Notes: a model not told the origin generated them from the letters alone. 14,274 nt of DNA from Acanthaster planci (GCF_001949145.1 NW_019091514.1:609212-623485), one strand, 5' to 3'. Shown: positions 1 through 9,161, counted from the first letter of the stretch. Program-made: numbers and translations.

Positions 1-177
1 AAAATAGACACGTCCATCCAAGTGCAAGAGTGGTACATCACTGTGGTAATTGTTTCTGTTACCCAATACTATCGGTTACTAATGAGTAATGCACCTGTAC
101 CGGTATTATAGAAATCAATTATTACTGTGTTGATGGGTTTTTGTTAAATTTTACTCGTCATATGCTTCTGAGTATAC

Positions 178-240
178 ATGTTATCATGGAAAATGCTCAA
201 TATAAATGAATGAATAAATAAAAATTATTATTTTATTATT
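178..240 (+). repeat. Possible LINE/SINE 3' tail
   Basis: The sequence runs AAAATGCTCAATATAAATG and then GAATGAATAAATAAAAATTATTATTTTATTATT. From memory this resembles the degenerate 3' ends of L2/CR1-like non-LTR retrotransposons, in which a GCGCTATATAAATG-type end is followed by a short AT-rich repeat tail. Two AATAAA hexamers lie in the tail, so a gene 3' end is an alternative, but no open reading frame leads into it. Only the last few dozen bases can be suggested; no body of the element is visible. Confidence 0.3.
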
Positions 241-543
241 CTAAAATACTGTTCACTACAAGTAGATGATGCGGCACCATATTCTGTAGTTAAGCATGTG
301 ATGTACATGTATGTACATTATACAAACAATTTCAGTACTGGTACATTTCCTGCAAGGTTTGAAATCTGGTTTTTTTTAGTGTTGCAGTTTACACAAAATT
401 TGTCATCAATCAAAGATACATTTGTTGCTTGTAGTCAAACAAATTTAAACTTTTTCTTGTTTTATCTTTGGCTGTTTGGATTGTATTTATAAGTATGTGA
501 AACCAGTTCACCTCGGTTGAGACATTATCAAGAAATGTGTGAA

Positions 544-1367
544 CACTACAAACGCCGCGTTTACACTTTGATCCTGCAAAGGAGGATCAGATCCAGCGAG
601 AGCAATCAAATGAGGGGGATCAGATCTGTGCCGCATTTACACTTGATCCTGATTCCACAGGGAATCATTGAAGCCCTGCAACCTCGGGGCAAAGGTTGTG
701 TGAACAGTTCATTGATTATGCGCACAGGAGCAAAGCGGCAGCGGTTGTTACAAACTTGGTATATGCGGCTTTTGTTTGAGATAAGGATTGACCTTCTCAG
801 AAGCAAACACGTTGACGAGCCTAATGAAAAAACTTAACAATAAAAAATAAGGAAATGGAAGGTTTTGGAAGAGCGATATGTAGCGGTAACAAAAGTCAGA
901 AACTCGACGTGGAAAGATAATGGGAAGGGCAAGTACCAGTTTACTACCAAGTCACAGTACAAAAGCACACAGGCTTAACTGAGAACCAGTGTAATGCTTG
1001 TTACGGACGTGGCATCCAGGCCAACAGCGTATGTATGGTACGTGCACAATGTCATGTACGTATACATGGCATGTAGGTCTTCATGAAGACACAGACCTGT
1101 TTTTCGCTCGCTTCAAGACTTGCACCAGATGTAGTTACGCCAACTTCCGGGATCTGATCTGGATCTTATCTGGCATTGCGTTTGCACTTGCAAATTGATC
1201 TCGCACACGGGATCTGAACCAGATGTGATCCTTCCCAAGAGAAGGATTAGATCCCAGGATCAGGATCTGATCCTGCGTTGCGTTTACACATGTTTTGATC
1301 TGGATCTGATCACCCCTTGTTGGATCTGATCCTCCTTGAGGGATCAAGTGTAAACGCAGTGTTAGTG
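544..1367. mobile_element. Non-autonomous DNA transposon with CACTA...TAGTG ends and GATC-rich subterminal repeats
   Basis: The two ends are imperfect inverted repeats of about 46-51 bp (544-594 and 1322-1367). They include a perfect 12-bp match (GCGTTTACACTT at 557-568 against AAGTGTAAACGC at 1346-1357) and a perfect 14-bp match (GGAGGATCAGATCC at 581-594 against its complement at 1322-1335). The outermost bases read CACTA on the left and TAGTG on the right, as in CACTA/EnSpm elements. Between the arms the motif pair (C)GCRTTTACAC...TTGATC and GGATCWGATCC recurs near 617, 631, 1149, 1176, 1263 and 1280, like transposase-binding subterminal repeats. No transposase frame is present. No matching target duplication is seen (GAA on the left, TAC on the right), so the exact ends or the superfamily may be wrong, and a simple foldback element is possible. 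Confidence 0.5.
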
Positions 1368-1387
1368 TACTTCCTTATGAAAGCCGA

Positions 1388-2154
1388 CAGCACGTTACCA
1401 CTTGAATTGAGAAATGCGGATCTTGATCCAGCATTTTGGTGTGATCTTACTGCAACGACACTGCAAGTCACGTTCCCACTAGCACTTGATCCGCCTTTTC
1501 GGACGGAAATATCGAGCCCGAAAGGTCACTAAGTTCGGTATTGCGCATGTGCTACCTTGCTGAGTGCGCGCGTGTTACCCTGCGGTGTTTTGGGTGCGGA
1601 GTTCTACTGACGTGACGATCTTGAATCAGACCGAATGTTCAGCCTAGTACGTTGTCTCTTCAAACGTCGCTTCCGTTTTTGATACTCTGTCACACGCTGC
1701 GGGCTATACGCTAACACGGAATTAGTTTCTGATTGAAACCAAGTGAAATTACAAAATGAAAAAGGTTAAGAAACGGACGAATGCACAACGAAAATTATGA
1801 AAGGGCAAGGTACACATAACAGCATGCATGCATTGCGCATGTGTGGTGACACATTTTGCTAGCCCATAGTTCAGCAGTTGTTTATTGTGGATGCTGTGTG
1901 AGTTAAAGATTCCACACGAGCTACACGCCAAAAAATGTATTTCTTTGTTCATCAGACCGCAAAAGTTTGGCGCTACTCATGCACGGACTGATGTTGACAG
2001 GTCAAATTGCCGGATCAGATCCACCTTTTGCGTTCCCATCTGATCGTGATCTGCCAATTGCAGGATCTGATCCACCACTAGGGGGATCTGATTGAGCAAT
2101 TTGGCAAAAGGTGAATCGGATCCCTCAATTGGTGGATCAAGTGGGAATGGGCTG
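1388..2154. mobile_element. Second GATC-rich inverted-repeat element (CAGC...GCTG ends)
   Basis: The left end, CAGCACGTTACCACTTGA (1388-1405), matches the complement of the right end (2137-2154) at about 15 of 18 positions. Further in, GGATC-containing blocks recur near 1418, 1425, 1487, 2012, 2063, 2084, 2117 and 2134. Inner inverted matches include CACCTTTTGC (2022-2031) with GCAAAAGGTG (2104-2113), and GGATCAGATCC (2012-2022) with its complement (2063-2073). The element shares the GGATCWGATCC word with its neighbour at 544-1367, but its terminal motif is CGTTCCCACTTGATC rather than CGTTTACACTTGATC. I see no clear target duplication and no coding frame. The boundaries are approximate; 2005-2154 alone could be a smaller foldback. 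Confidence 0.35.
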
Positions 2155-2478
2155 CTACTACTAGTTGGCTATGCATTCCTCCCTATCAATATCACATTCA
2201 ACACAAGGAAGATAAGTATGTCAACATTTACTCCTTGGAAAAGCAAACAGTTAATTGTGATAGCTTTGATGAGTTCTAAGCCGATAAACTGACTAGTGGG
2301 AAGGTCTTTTGTGTGTCCGATTGCAGTAGGGTTCTTGGACTGTGTACATGTACCAGCAAGTAGCCCTGAGTACAATGACTGCTAAAACAAATTTGCTTTT
2401 AGAGCCTCCATATAACTCACACCTGTTACCTCATGATCTAGTCTACACTAACCTGGTTGGGAATGAACTGTCCTGATG

Positions 2479-2496
2479 AATGGGTACCTACCCATT
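2479..2496. repeat. Short perfect palindrome
   Basis: AATGGGTA and TACCCATT are separated by two bases, giving an 8-bp perfect inverted repeat that could form a tiny hairpin. It has no neighbouring gene signal and may be chance. Confidence 0.4.
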
Positions 2497-3140
2497 TATA
2501 AACAGATAAAGAATGGTAAGAGGAGGATATTTTAATTGAGGTTTTGTGCTAAGGTGAGGTAAAAAAAAAGTGCAGCATCTAGTGTGAGTAAAGAGATTAT
2601 AGAGGAATGTCACAGAGGAATGTTGAACAATTAACAAGAAAAAAAAGTTGAAATTCAAAGAAGGCCACAATTTAAGTTAATGATTAGACATTCCGGTTGT
2701 TAGAAGGTGACATCCAAGTTTGTCTATGCATATGTACAAGGCAGAGGGAAAAAATTAATTCAGAGAAGGTCATCAAGAAGTTGGGGAAATGCTGTAAAAT
2801 GAAGGATACATGTACATGTCTTTAGACAACAGAAAACTAAACATAAAAGTCGGAAATGGTATTGTACATGTATGCTGCGGAAGAGTTTTATTACATTTGC
2901 AGAAATGTGGGTATTTTGTTTCATATTGAGAATTCACATGCAGATTTGGGTTTTTTAAGGAACGATTTGCCCAAAGCTTTAGTATTCCAGAAATGTCCAT
3001 TGTCTATCTGCCAGCATGTACAATGTACCACAAACACAACAGATGACTGATCAGAAGCTACCTCCAGTCAGCAGGCTGAGGTCAAAAAGGTAAACTCCAT
3101 GTGACCCATTTTTCTCTCTTTGTTGATTTTCTTTATACAG

Positions 3141-3286
3141 TTTTACAGGAAGGACTAAGAGAAGTATCAACTTGGGTTCCTATAACTACCTGGGATTTGC
3201 TGAAAACTGTGGGCCACGATCAGTGCAGGTGGACACAATAACAAGACAGTATGGATCTGGTATATGCAGCCCAAGACGAGAACTAG
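3141..3286 (+). CDS. SPTLC2: Serine palmitoyltransferase subunit 2, internal exon A
   Basis: Serine palmitoyltransferase joins L-serine and palmitoyl-CoA to give 3-ketosphinganine on the ER membrane. The LCB2 subunit carries the PLP site. The frame reads FTG, then INLGSYNYLGFAEN, then YGSGICSPRRELG, matching human YTG, INMGSYNYLGFARN and YGAGVCSTRQEMG. Alanine 182 of the human protein is conserved here (GFAEN). Two AGs precede the exon: one ends at 3140 and one at 3148. I chose the first because it keeps the conserved FTG in frame; the second has the better downstream G and starts within that glycine codon. The exon ends in phase 1 at CTA G, followed by the donor GTATCA. SPTLC3 is the alternative name, since the SPTLC2/SPTLC3 split cannot be resolved from this exon. 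Confidence 0.93.
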
Positions 3287-5124
3287 GTATCAAACTCTCA
3301 TTTAGGAAGGGGGCGAATAATGGGTCATGTGATTTTTTTTTAAGTCTGCAGCGGCTACCGTGCCCTAGGTCCCAAAGCGAGCCAACAGACCTAAAATCAA
3401 ACTTGCATGTATCCATTGTTCATGTTTGGCTTATGCAGCGTCATGTTCCAATTTGTAAAATGTGTGTGCGGTTAGTATAATGCATGTTGTGAAATTTTGG
3501 GAAGGGGAGGGGATTGTGAGGAATTGAGGGGGACAGTATGACACCAGCCCCCATCCCTACAGCTACTGACCCACCTCAACCAGTGTCAAAAACGTAATTC
3601 TTCGTAAGTATCTGAAATTTGCTGAGGAATTCTCATTTGTAAATTCAGCTGAAATTTGGCCACTGCTTGCCATGAATTTCAGACATTCAATCCAGACAGA
3701 TTTCAGACGTTTGAAAGGCCTCTAGTTTGCCTGGACTAGTAACTGCTGACTTTTTGTTTGTTTTTCACCAACCCCTTGCATTTTCCATGAGGAAAGCTTG
3801 CAGACGACTGGGTAGGCACACTAAATAGGTTTATTTTGCTTGTCCTGAAGTGAACTTTGCAATCGATCATTCAAAGCATTTCTTTGTATATTACCCACCC
3901 CATGAGGATCTAGAAACCTGCAACGGCCGCCATTTCCTGGAATGGTGTGATTACAGGTCAAAGGGGTCAGCTTATATTGGTTGATTTTTGTGGCTTTGTG
4001 GTTTAGACAGTATTGGGGAGAAAATCAGACTGACAGAGAGTTGGACAGTTAAGCTTGAAAGTCAGTGGGAATGAGTCAGGGGCATGAGGGGTGCCTGTAA
4101 CCTCAGCTGACAGGGTTAAAACACCGGTTCTGGGTTCAGCTGCAGATTAGTCCGTCTGAGTAAGGTTGGAGTCGGCTGTGTACACTGCATGAGAGCAGTG
4201 GTGACATGTTGGAAGATAAGGATGTCAGGACTCTATTTATGCAGGGTTTCCGAGGTTATTTCAACCTACATGTATGTCCATAGTCAAAGACAGTTGAGTT
4301 CACGTGCATAACACTTCACATAGAGGATTTGTTGTTGTTGACAAGTTCAGGCAGTTTCTATGTACCTGTACAAAAGGTTCTAGTATTGGGTTTGTATACG
4401 CACACCATCATGCTACAGCAGTTCCCACGGGTTTTGTGCACACATGGAGGGGTCTGACTTGAGGATGACTCTGTGTGGTACAATACAGCTGATTGTCATA
4501 GCAAATATCAAACTGCAGCATTAAGTTCCAAAAAAAGATAAGTTAATGTAAATGACATGTACACGTAGTTAGTCTCAGGGCTCAGCAGTGGTTCCACTCA
4601 GTCATGAAAACCAGCCATGCTACATGTATTTCATTATTTAAAATCAGTGGAGAGTTTTTGCCAAAAATGAAATGAAGGGACCCACTCATTGCAAAGTAAC
4701 AGTGTCCACAAAGGGTGGAAGGACAACACTTGCTTCCTCTTGATTTTGATTTTGCCCCAGAATGTACATGCACAACAGCATGGAGCTATTAAAAGGATCA
4801 CAGTGACAATTCTGTCATATTATGCTTCTCACATTACAGTCTTATGATTTCAGAAAGTTGGAAGTTGTGTGCAAATACACATTACAATAATTAGTTCATC
4901 CTTAGGATCACCGCCTGCTGTCATTACTGTGTGTTCATTGTACATGTAGGTCAAGTTATGACCCTAGCATTATGGTGTGAGTAAACAGGATGGACCAGTT
5001 TTAGGCTAACTCCTTGTCATCACCTCCCTTGCTGAAGCAACAACCTTGTCCTAAAGCCAAAGGGGTTGTATTTTTTTTAAGGCTGAGGGCCAAGTCTAGG
5101 TAGAAATGCTGCATATGTAAGTAC

Positions 5125-5632
5125 CAGAGGTGGCAGCAATTCACATTTTGCAAGTCAAGTCACAAGTCATTATATGCAAGTCCAAGTCAAGTCACAAGTC
5201 ATTAGGTCCAGTAACAAGTCAAGTCACAAGTCATTTCGTCTAAATACAAGTCAAGTCACAAGTCTCTTTGTCCAAGTACAAGTCAAGCTGCACATTTTGT
5301 CCAGCTGTAATCAGCAAAAAGAACCAGGCATCAACTTACGAAGTTACTAGTTTATACGAGTTATGAATATGTATGGAGCTGGTTGAGTAGCGTCAGACTT
5401 GGGTTGGTAACAAGTCATTTTTTGCAAGTCCAAGTCAAGTCACAAGTCAATTTTTGCAAGTCCAAGTCAAGTCACAAGTCAATTTTACAAGTCCAAGTCA
5501 AGTCACAAGTCAATCTTTGCAAGTCCAAGTCAAGTCATAAGTCATAGCTGGTATTGTCAAGTCACAAGTCACAAAAATAGAGATTTGAGTCCGACTCGAG
5601 CCCAAGTCACATGACTCGAGTCACCAACTCGG
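5125..5632. mobile_element. hAT-like non-autonomous element flanked by 8-bp direct repeats
   Basis: An exact 8-bp direct repeat, GTAAGTAC, lies at 5117-5124 and 5633-5640, the target-duplication length typical of hAT transposons. The left end reads CAGAGGTGG; the right end reads CCAACTCGG, which matches the expected complement CCACCTCTG at 7 of 9 positions, so the ends are weak terminal inverted repeats. The body is mostly a CAAGTC-rich minisatellite interrupted by a unique spacer (about 5291-5408). A subterminal block near 5590-5625 contains inverted GACTCGAG and CGAGTC words. There is no transposase, so the element would have been moved in trans. Confidence 0.6.
5150..5574 (+). repeat. CAAGTCAAGTCACAAGTCA minisatellite (two blocks)
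   Basis: About nine imperfect units of 28-32 bp share the core CAAGTCAAGTCACAAGTCA and are joined by variable linkers such as TTTTTGCAAGTC. Block one is 5150-5290 and block two is 5409-5574, with about 118 bp of unrelated sequence between them. The units in block two are more uniform (linker AATTTTTGCAAGTC), suggesting more recent amplification. The whole array lies inside the hAT-like element. Confidence 0.85.
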
Positions 5633-5877
5633 GTAAGTACAGGTGTGAATTTTGAATTGTTTACAATAAACATTTCATAACAAACTCTTGTACATGTAAA
5701 TCTACTCACTTTTATATGAAAGCATGCGTACACGTACAGTTTAGATCCAAGCTGCATTCAGTATAGAAATTGATGACATGGTGAGTATCATAAGTGATCT
5801 GTTGGAGTATTGACCTTAAGGCCTATGTGTGCCTTACTGTAAATTGCAGGATGTCCTTGTTAATCTCAGTGTTTCCC

Positions 5878-5891
5878 ATCGCCATGGTAAC
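5878..5891 (+). promoter_or_regulatory. Candidate RFX X-box
   Basis: ATCGCC-AT-GGTAAC fits the RFX consensus RYYNYY-N(1-3)-RRNRAC. It sits deep in an intron with no nearby transcription start that I can identify, so function is speculative. Confidence 0.2.
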
Positions 5892-6628
5892 TAGGAACTT
5901 GGCTAAGCACAGTGTAGCACGGACTAACCACTTCCTGTTCTTTGTAAGTGGGTATTTCTCCTAACAAGATTAGATGTGGTAAATATTGCATAAATTTTGT
6001 AATCGACCTTTTCACTTATAAAATCACAATTATGCACGCAGGCGCACAAATGGCCTTGGCGGCAATAAGTGTGAGCGGGCCATAGAGAATGTATAGAGGT
6101 GTAAATTTGATGATCATTTTCTCTCAGGTTTTCCGGCTTTGTTCAGTTTTTTTCTTCAGAAAATCCCATTAAATTGTTTTTGCTATTAGTTTCTACTCTA
6201 AGCAGGATTTTTAGCACTGTAAAAAGACTTCATAATCGTGAGTTTTTCTGTGAAAGTATTGAAAAGGTCTATTGCTATCCATTTTTGAGGTGGATGGCTT
6301 CGACTGCAGCCTGTGAGGTTGAAGTAATCAGTAAAATGTCAAATAAAAACAAAATTGGGAAGAAAAGAAAAGTACATGCATTCTGGCATAACAGCACCCA
6401 AGAGCATCTGACATCAAAGGTGTTGTTTCATACCCGAATTACATGGATGTCAATTAAACCCCTTATCTCCTTACAATAAATTGATACATCTTCTAACTTA
6501 CCGGTATTGTTGTCCAGAAATTGAGTGTACATGTCTAGTTGTTTCCTGTCACTTTAAAACCAGCTGGCAGATGTTCAGGAAAGAATTAATATGCACTGTA
6601 CTATTTGCATGAGAAGCTTCAACATTAA

Positions 6629-7644
6629 CCACTTCCTACCAGGGATTCCGGATCCAGACATGTATGCTTTATATGCATAGCCGGGGTCTCTGAACTCGGA
6701 CAAAGGGAACAAGGCCTTGTAACAAAAGACCGTACTCCGAACAAAAGACCAGGCTGCTGGGCATTGCCAACATTTTTTCACTCTCAAAAGTGGAGATAAT
6801 CCAGCCTTGTTTTGAAACAGTATACCACGGTTTGGGGCATTTAGAGTGAGTGGATTACCACCAGAGACAAAAATGCTCCACCACTGCAGCGATGAGCCAC
6901 GCAGCACGCTAATCTGGCCCCTGTAGAGGGATCCCAATACGATGCTTTTAGCGTCGATCTGCGCACTTCCGCGTTTAAAAACGAGGCTGTGTGTGTCAGC
7001 TTCAATTCTTAATACGATCAAACGATTGAAAGTAAGGAGTCAAGACACAAAATACATAACGGTATGTTAAATTCAGACTTTTCAGGCTGCATATTTTTCT
7101 GGAAGAGTCTTTCAGGATGACTCGACACGTAAAATCAAAATAAAAAATAATTACGATTGACCGCGAACTAACGTTCCTGTGATGGTCGTGTATCTTGTAC
7201 AGTGGGCGTGGTTTAAAATGAAGTGGCGTCACACTTACGAACCGGATACTCCATGTACTGTGTGGACTCCGCGGGCGCGCACGACGAAGTGCAACACAGA
7301 GAGTCTCGGTTTCGATGCAGATATGTACAGACAGTGCTTATATGAAATCCTTCTATTGAAAAGAGGTCAGCAGGGCACTCTGTCAGGTTTGTGAACAAAA
7401 GAAAGTTAGATAACACTGCACTATCTGGGCTCTTTTTACAAGGCTGCAGGCCTGGCTGAAATACTCGGGCGTCAATAGATTTTGTCTGTCAGGCTAGAGT
7501 GGACACCAGACAGTCCTTCACGTGTTTGTAAGTGTCCAGTAAATGAAGATGAAGAATATTTAAAGAATTTTGAAAACAGAAAAAAATGATAAAATATCCC
7601 GGCACAGCATCATCAACATTGATAATTGCCCCGACAGGAAGTGG
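6629..7644. mobile_element. piggyBac-like non-autonomous segment bounded by TTAA
   Basis: TTAA at 6625-6628 is followed by CCACTTCCT. AGGAAGTGG at 7636-7644 is followed by TTAA at 7645-7648. This is an exact 13-bp inverted repeat including TTAA, the fixed target duplication of piggyBac elements, whose ends commonly begin with C-rich words. Beyond 13 bp the arms diverge, sharing only GGG in register. The 1-kb interior has no transposase frame. It is locally CpG-dense, notably 6886-6975 and 7207-7312, unlike the surrounding intron. A third copy of TAACCACTTCCTG at 5925-5937 lacks TTAA. A fortuitous pair of ETS/RUNX-type motifs is the main alternative. Confidence 0.4.
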
Positions 7645-8654
7645 TTAACCTTAAAAGGGGGCGGAGGGGCAGAATCCAACCCCCCCCCCATTTTTTTGAT
7701 ATCACCACAGTGCTTTTCCTCACAAGCCACACCTGTAGGAGTTCTTCTCAGAATTCAACTCTCTCCAGTCATTTTCATACCACTTTTGTGGCAATTCAAC
7801 ATACCCGCACTGATATTGTCATTTGCCCATTTCTCTGAGACAGGTCAGCCAAGAGAAACTTTTTTACTGCTTCCTCAGTGCATGCAGGCTGCAGGCCTGT
7901 GTCCTTGAACTTACTGATAAGGAGTGTCTCTTTATGCATGCCAAGTTTTCAAACTTTTGCGTGGGACAGTCGAGTTCTTGGGGAAGGATGAAGCCACCAC
8001 CCCTACCCAGTCTGTGAGATGGTCTGAAATAACCTGTCTCTTTAAGGGAAGCTGTACATGTATAATATTTACAACTGATGTTCTGTTGGTTCCTGAAGGA
8101 TGAATGAACAATATCCAGGACTAGATAACCGGTACAAAGTTACCAAGTTTTCTACTTAGTATAAATTGCATTTAGAATAAGCTCAAAGCAGTGCACATCA
8201 TCTGCCGTTTTGCTAGGTAACCCATTTTTGTTATTAAGTAAAAAAAAAACTCAGCATAAAAAACCTATTGGCTTAGCAGGTCCATCAAATTAGTTTTTAC
8301 CCTTGACGGTAATGGTAGAGGGAGGGTTGTAGTTAGCATTAATGGACCATAAGCAGGCTCTATTTACCGTAGCTATGACCTCACCAAGATTATTGTTGAA
8401 GTAGTAAACAGGATGACATGACAGAGATGTTATTACTATCTCCCTCTCCCCCCCCAGATAGTTTGGGTATTCATCAACCATGTTGATGCTGTTTTTATTT
8501 CTTCTACTCCGAGAGTTTATTTTTGTATCTGTCAGTGTTGTGAGTTCCTGTCTTCACATTTACTGCAAGTGTATTCATAAATCATAGGCATCCACCAGTA
8601 TTGGTGCCCGAGGGTGATAAACATGTACATGTATGATGCTTACCCCTGCTCATC

Positions 8655-8703
8655 AAGCGCAAAGCATTTGAGATCATTTCACCTCAAATGACTACTTTCG
8701 CTT
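8655..8703. repeat. Intronic hairpin
   Basis: CATTTGAG (8665-8672) pairs with CTCAAATG (8683-8690) around a 10-base loop. The pairing can extend outward with AAGCG (8655-8659) and AAAG against CTTT and CGCTT (8695-8703), with small bulges. It may be a remnant of a foldback element; I see no evidence that it is processed as an RNA. Confidence 0.4.
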
Positions 8704-9000
8704 AAAACATTGCAATCTCAAACTTCATCAATAGCCATTTACATGTAGAGTTAAAAATGTTGATACAATTTTACTAGAAGTGGAAGTTATTTGTTTAGTT
8801 GCTTTGCCAAAGACTTGGTTCACCAGATGCAGAAGTTAATGCCAGAATGGAACCTACAAAAAATCACCCACAAAATGTCAAGTTTAACGTGTTCAATTGT
8901 TGGGCCATATTTTTCAACAAGTGTAGTAAATTATGTTATGATATTACATTACATCTGTTTTGACAGTTCCCTTGTTCATACATTCTTTCCTCTCGTACAG

Positions 9001-9125
9001 GTAATTTAAATATCCATTCTGAGTTAGATCATCTTGTCTCTCGCTTCACGGGCAAGGAGGACGCTGTCACTTTTGCCATGGGCTTTGCCACTAATGCGCT
9101 CAACATGCCGACGCTGATAGGAAAG
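9001..9125 (+). CDS. SPTLC2: Serine palmitoyltransferase subunit 2, internal exon B
   Basis: The exon enters in phase 1: the G from exon A plus GT makes glycine, and the frame then reads NLNIHSELDHLVSRF, MGFATNALNMPTLIGK. Human SPTLC2 has NLDKHEELEELVARF and MGFATNSMNIPALVGK at residues 212-252. The segment belongs to the large PLP-binding domain of the alpha-oxoamine synthase fold; the GFATN strand-turn is highly conserved. The acceptor follows TTCTTTCCTCTCGTACAG and the donor is AAG|GTAAGA, both strong. The exon begins with GTAATT, so its own first bases look like a donor. It ends in phase 0. At 125 bp its removal would shift the frame. Confidence 0.95.
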
Positions 9126-9161
9126 GTAAGAAGTGGCTAACATCTCCAGGTGATTGTAGAC

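Larger units (their letters stand above)
1..3140 (+). other. Intron upstream of exon A (3' part; 5' end outside window)
   Basis: I find no coding exon here. The protein segment that should precede exon A in this family (around the conserved NRPI and DYNW motifs) is not seen in any frame, so the intron probably extends beyond position 1. The stretch contains a LINE-like AT-rich tail near 180-240, two GATC-rich inverted-repeat elements (544-1367 and 1388-2154) and a short palindrome at 2479-2496. Bases 2160-3120 are otherwise featureless AT-rich DNA with several ACATGTA words. The short open frames at 298-492, 517-837, 1317-1532 and 2773-3000 have no recognisable motif. Confidence 0.7.
3287..9000 (+). 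other. SPTLC2: Intron A-B (5.7 kb)
   Basis: The donor is GTATCA. The acceptor is the pyrimidine-rich run ending TCGTACAG at 9000. Besides the entries listed separately, it contains a G-rich run at 3499-3531 (possible G-quadruplex), a GGCCGCCAT word at 3925-3933 resembling a YY1 site, a C9-10 tract at about 7680, a C-rich tract at 8446-8456 and many ACATGTA words. I see nothing coding in 3480-5110, 5641-6570 or 7700-9000. A 148-codon frame on the - strand (6575-7021) and a 71-codon frame at 7179-7394 show no known motif. Confidence 0.85.

Noticed and set aside
190-230. AATAAA hexamers as the polyadenylation site of an upstream gene
   Set aside because: No coding exon precedes them in the window, and the sequence is better explained as a retroelement tail in the SPTLC2 intron.
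517-837. 106-codon + strand frame as a small gene
   Set aside because: It is largely composed of the inverted-repeat element's GATC-rich words and has an overlapping open frame on the other strand, as expected from a repeat.
5150-5574. CRISPR-like repeat array
   Set aside because: Linkers are short, similar and part of the repeat unit; the context is a eukaryotic intron without cas genes.
7442-7899. 13-bp direct repeat GGCTGCAGGCCTG (7442 and 7887) as target-site duplication
   Set aside because: No inverted termini adjoin it; the word is GC-palindromic and may recur by chance.
7570-7908. 112-codon + strand frame near a poly-C tract
   Set aside because: There is no initiation or splice context, and its composition is dictated by the homopolymer.
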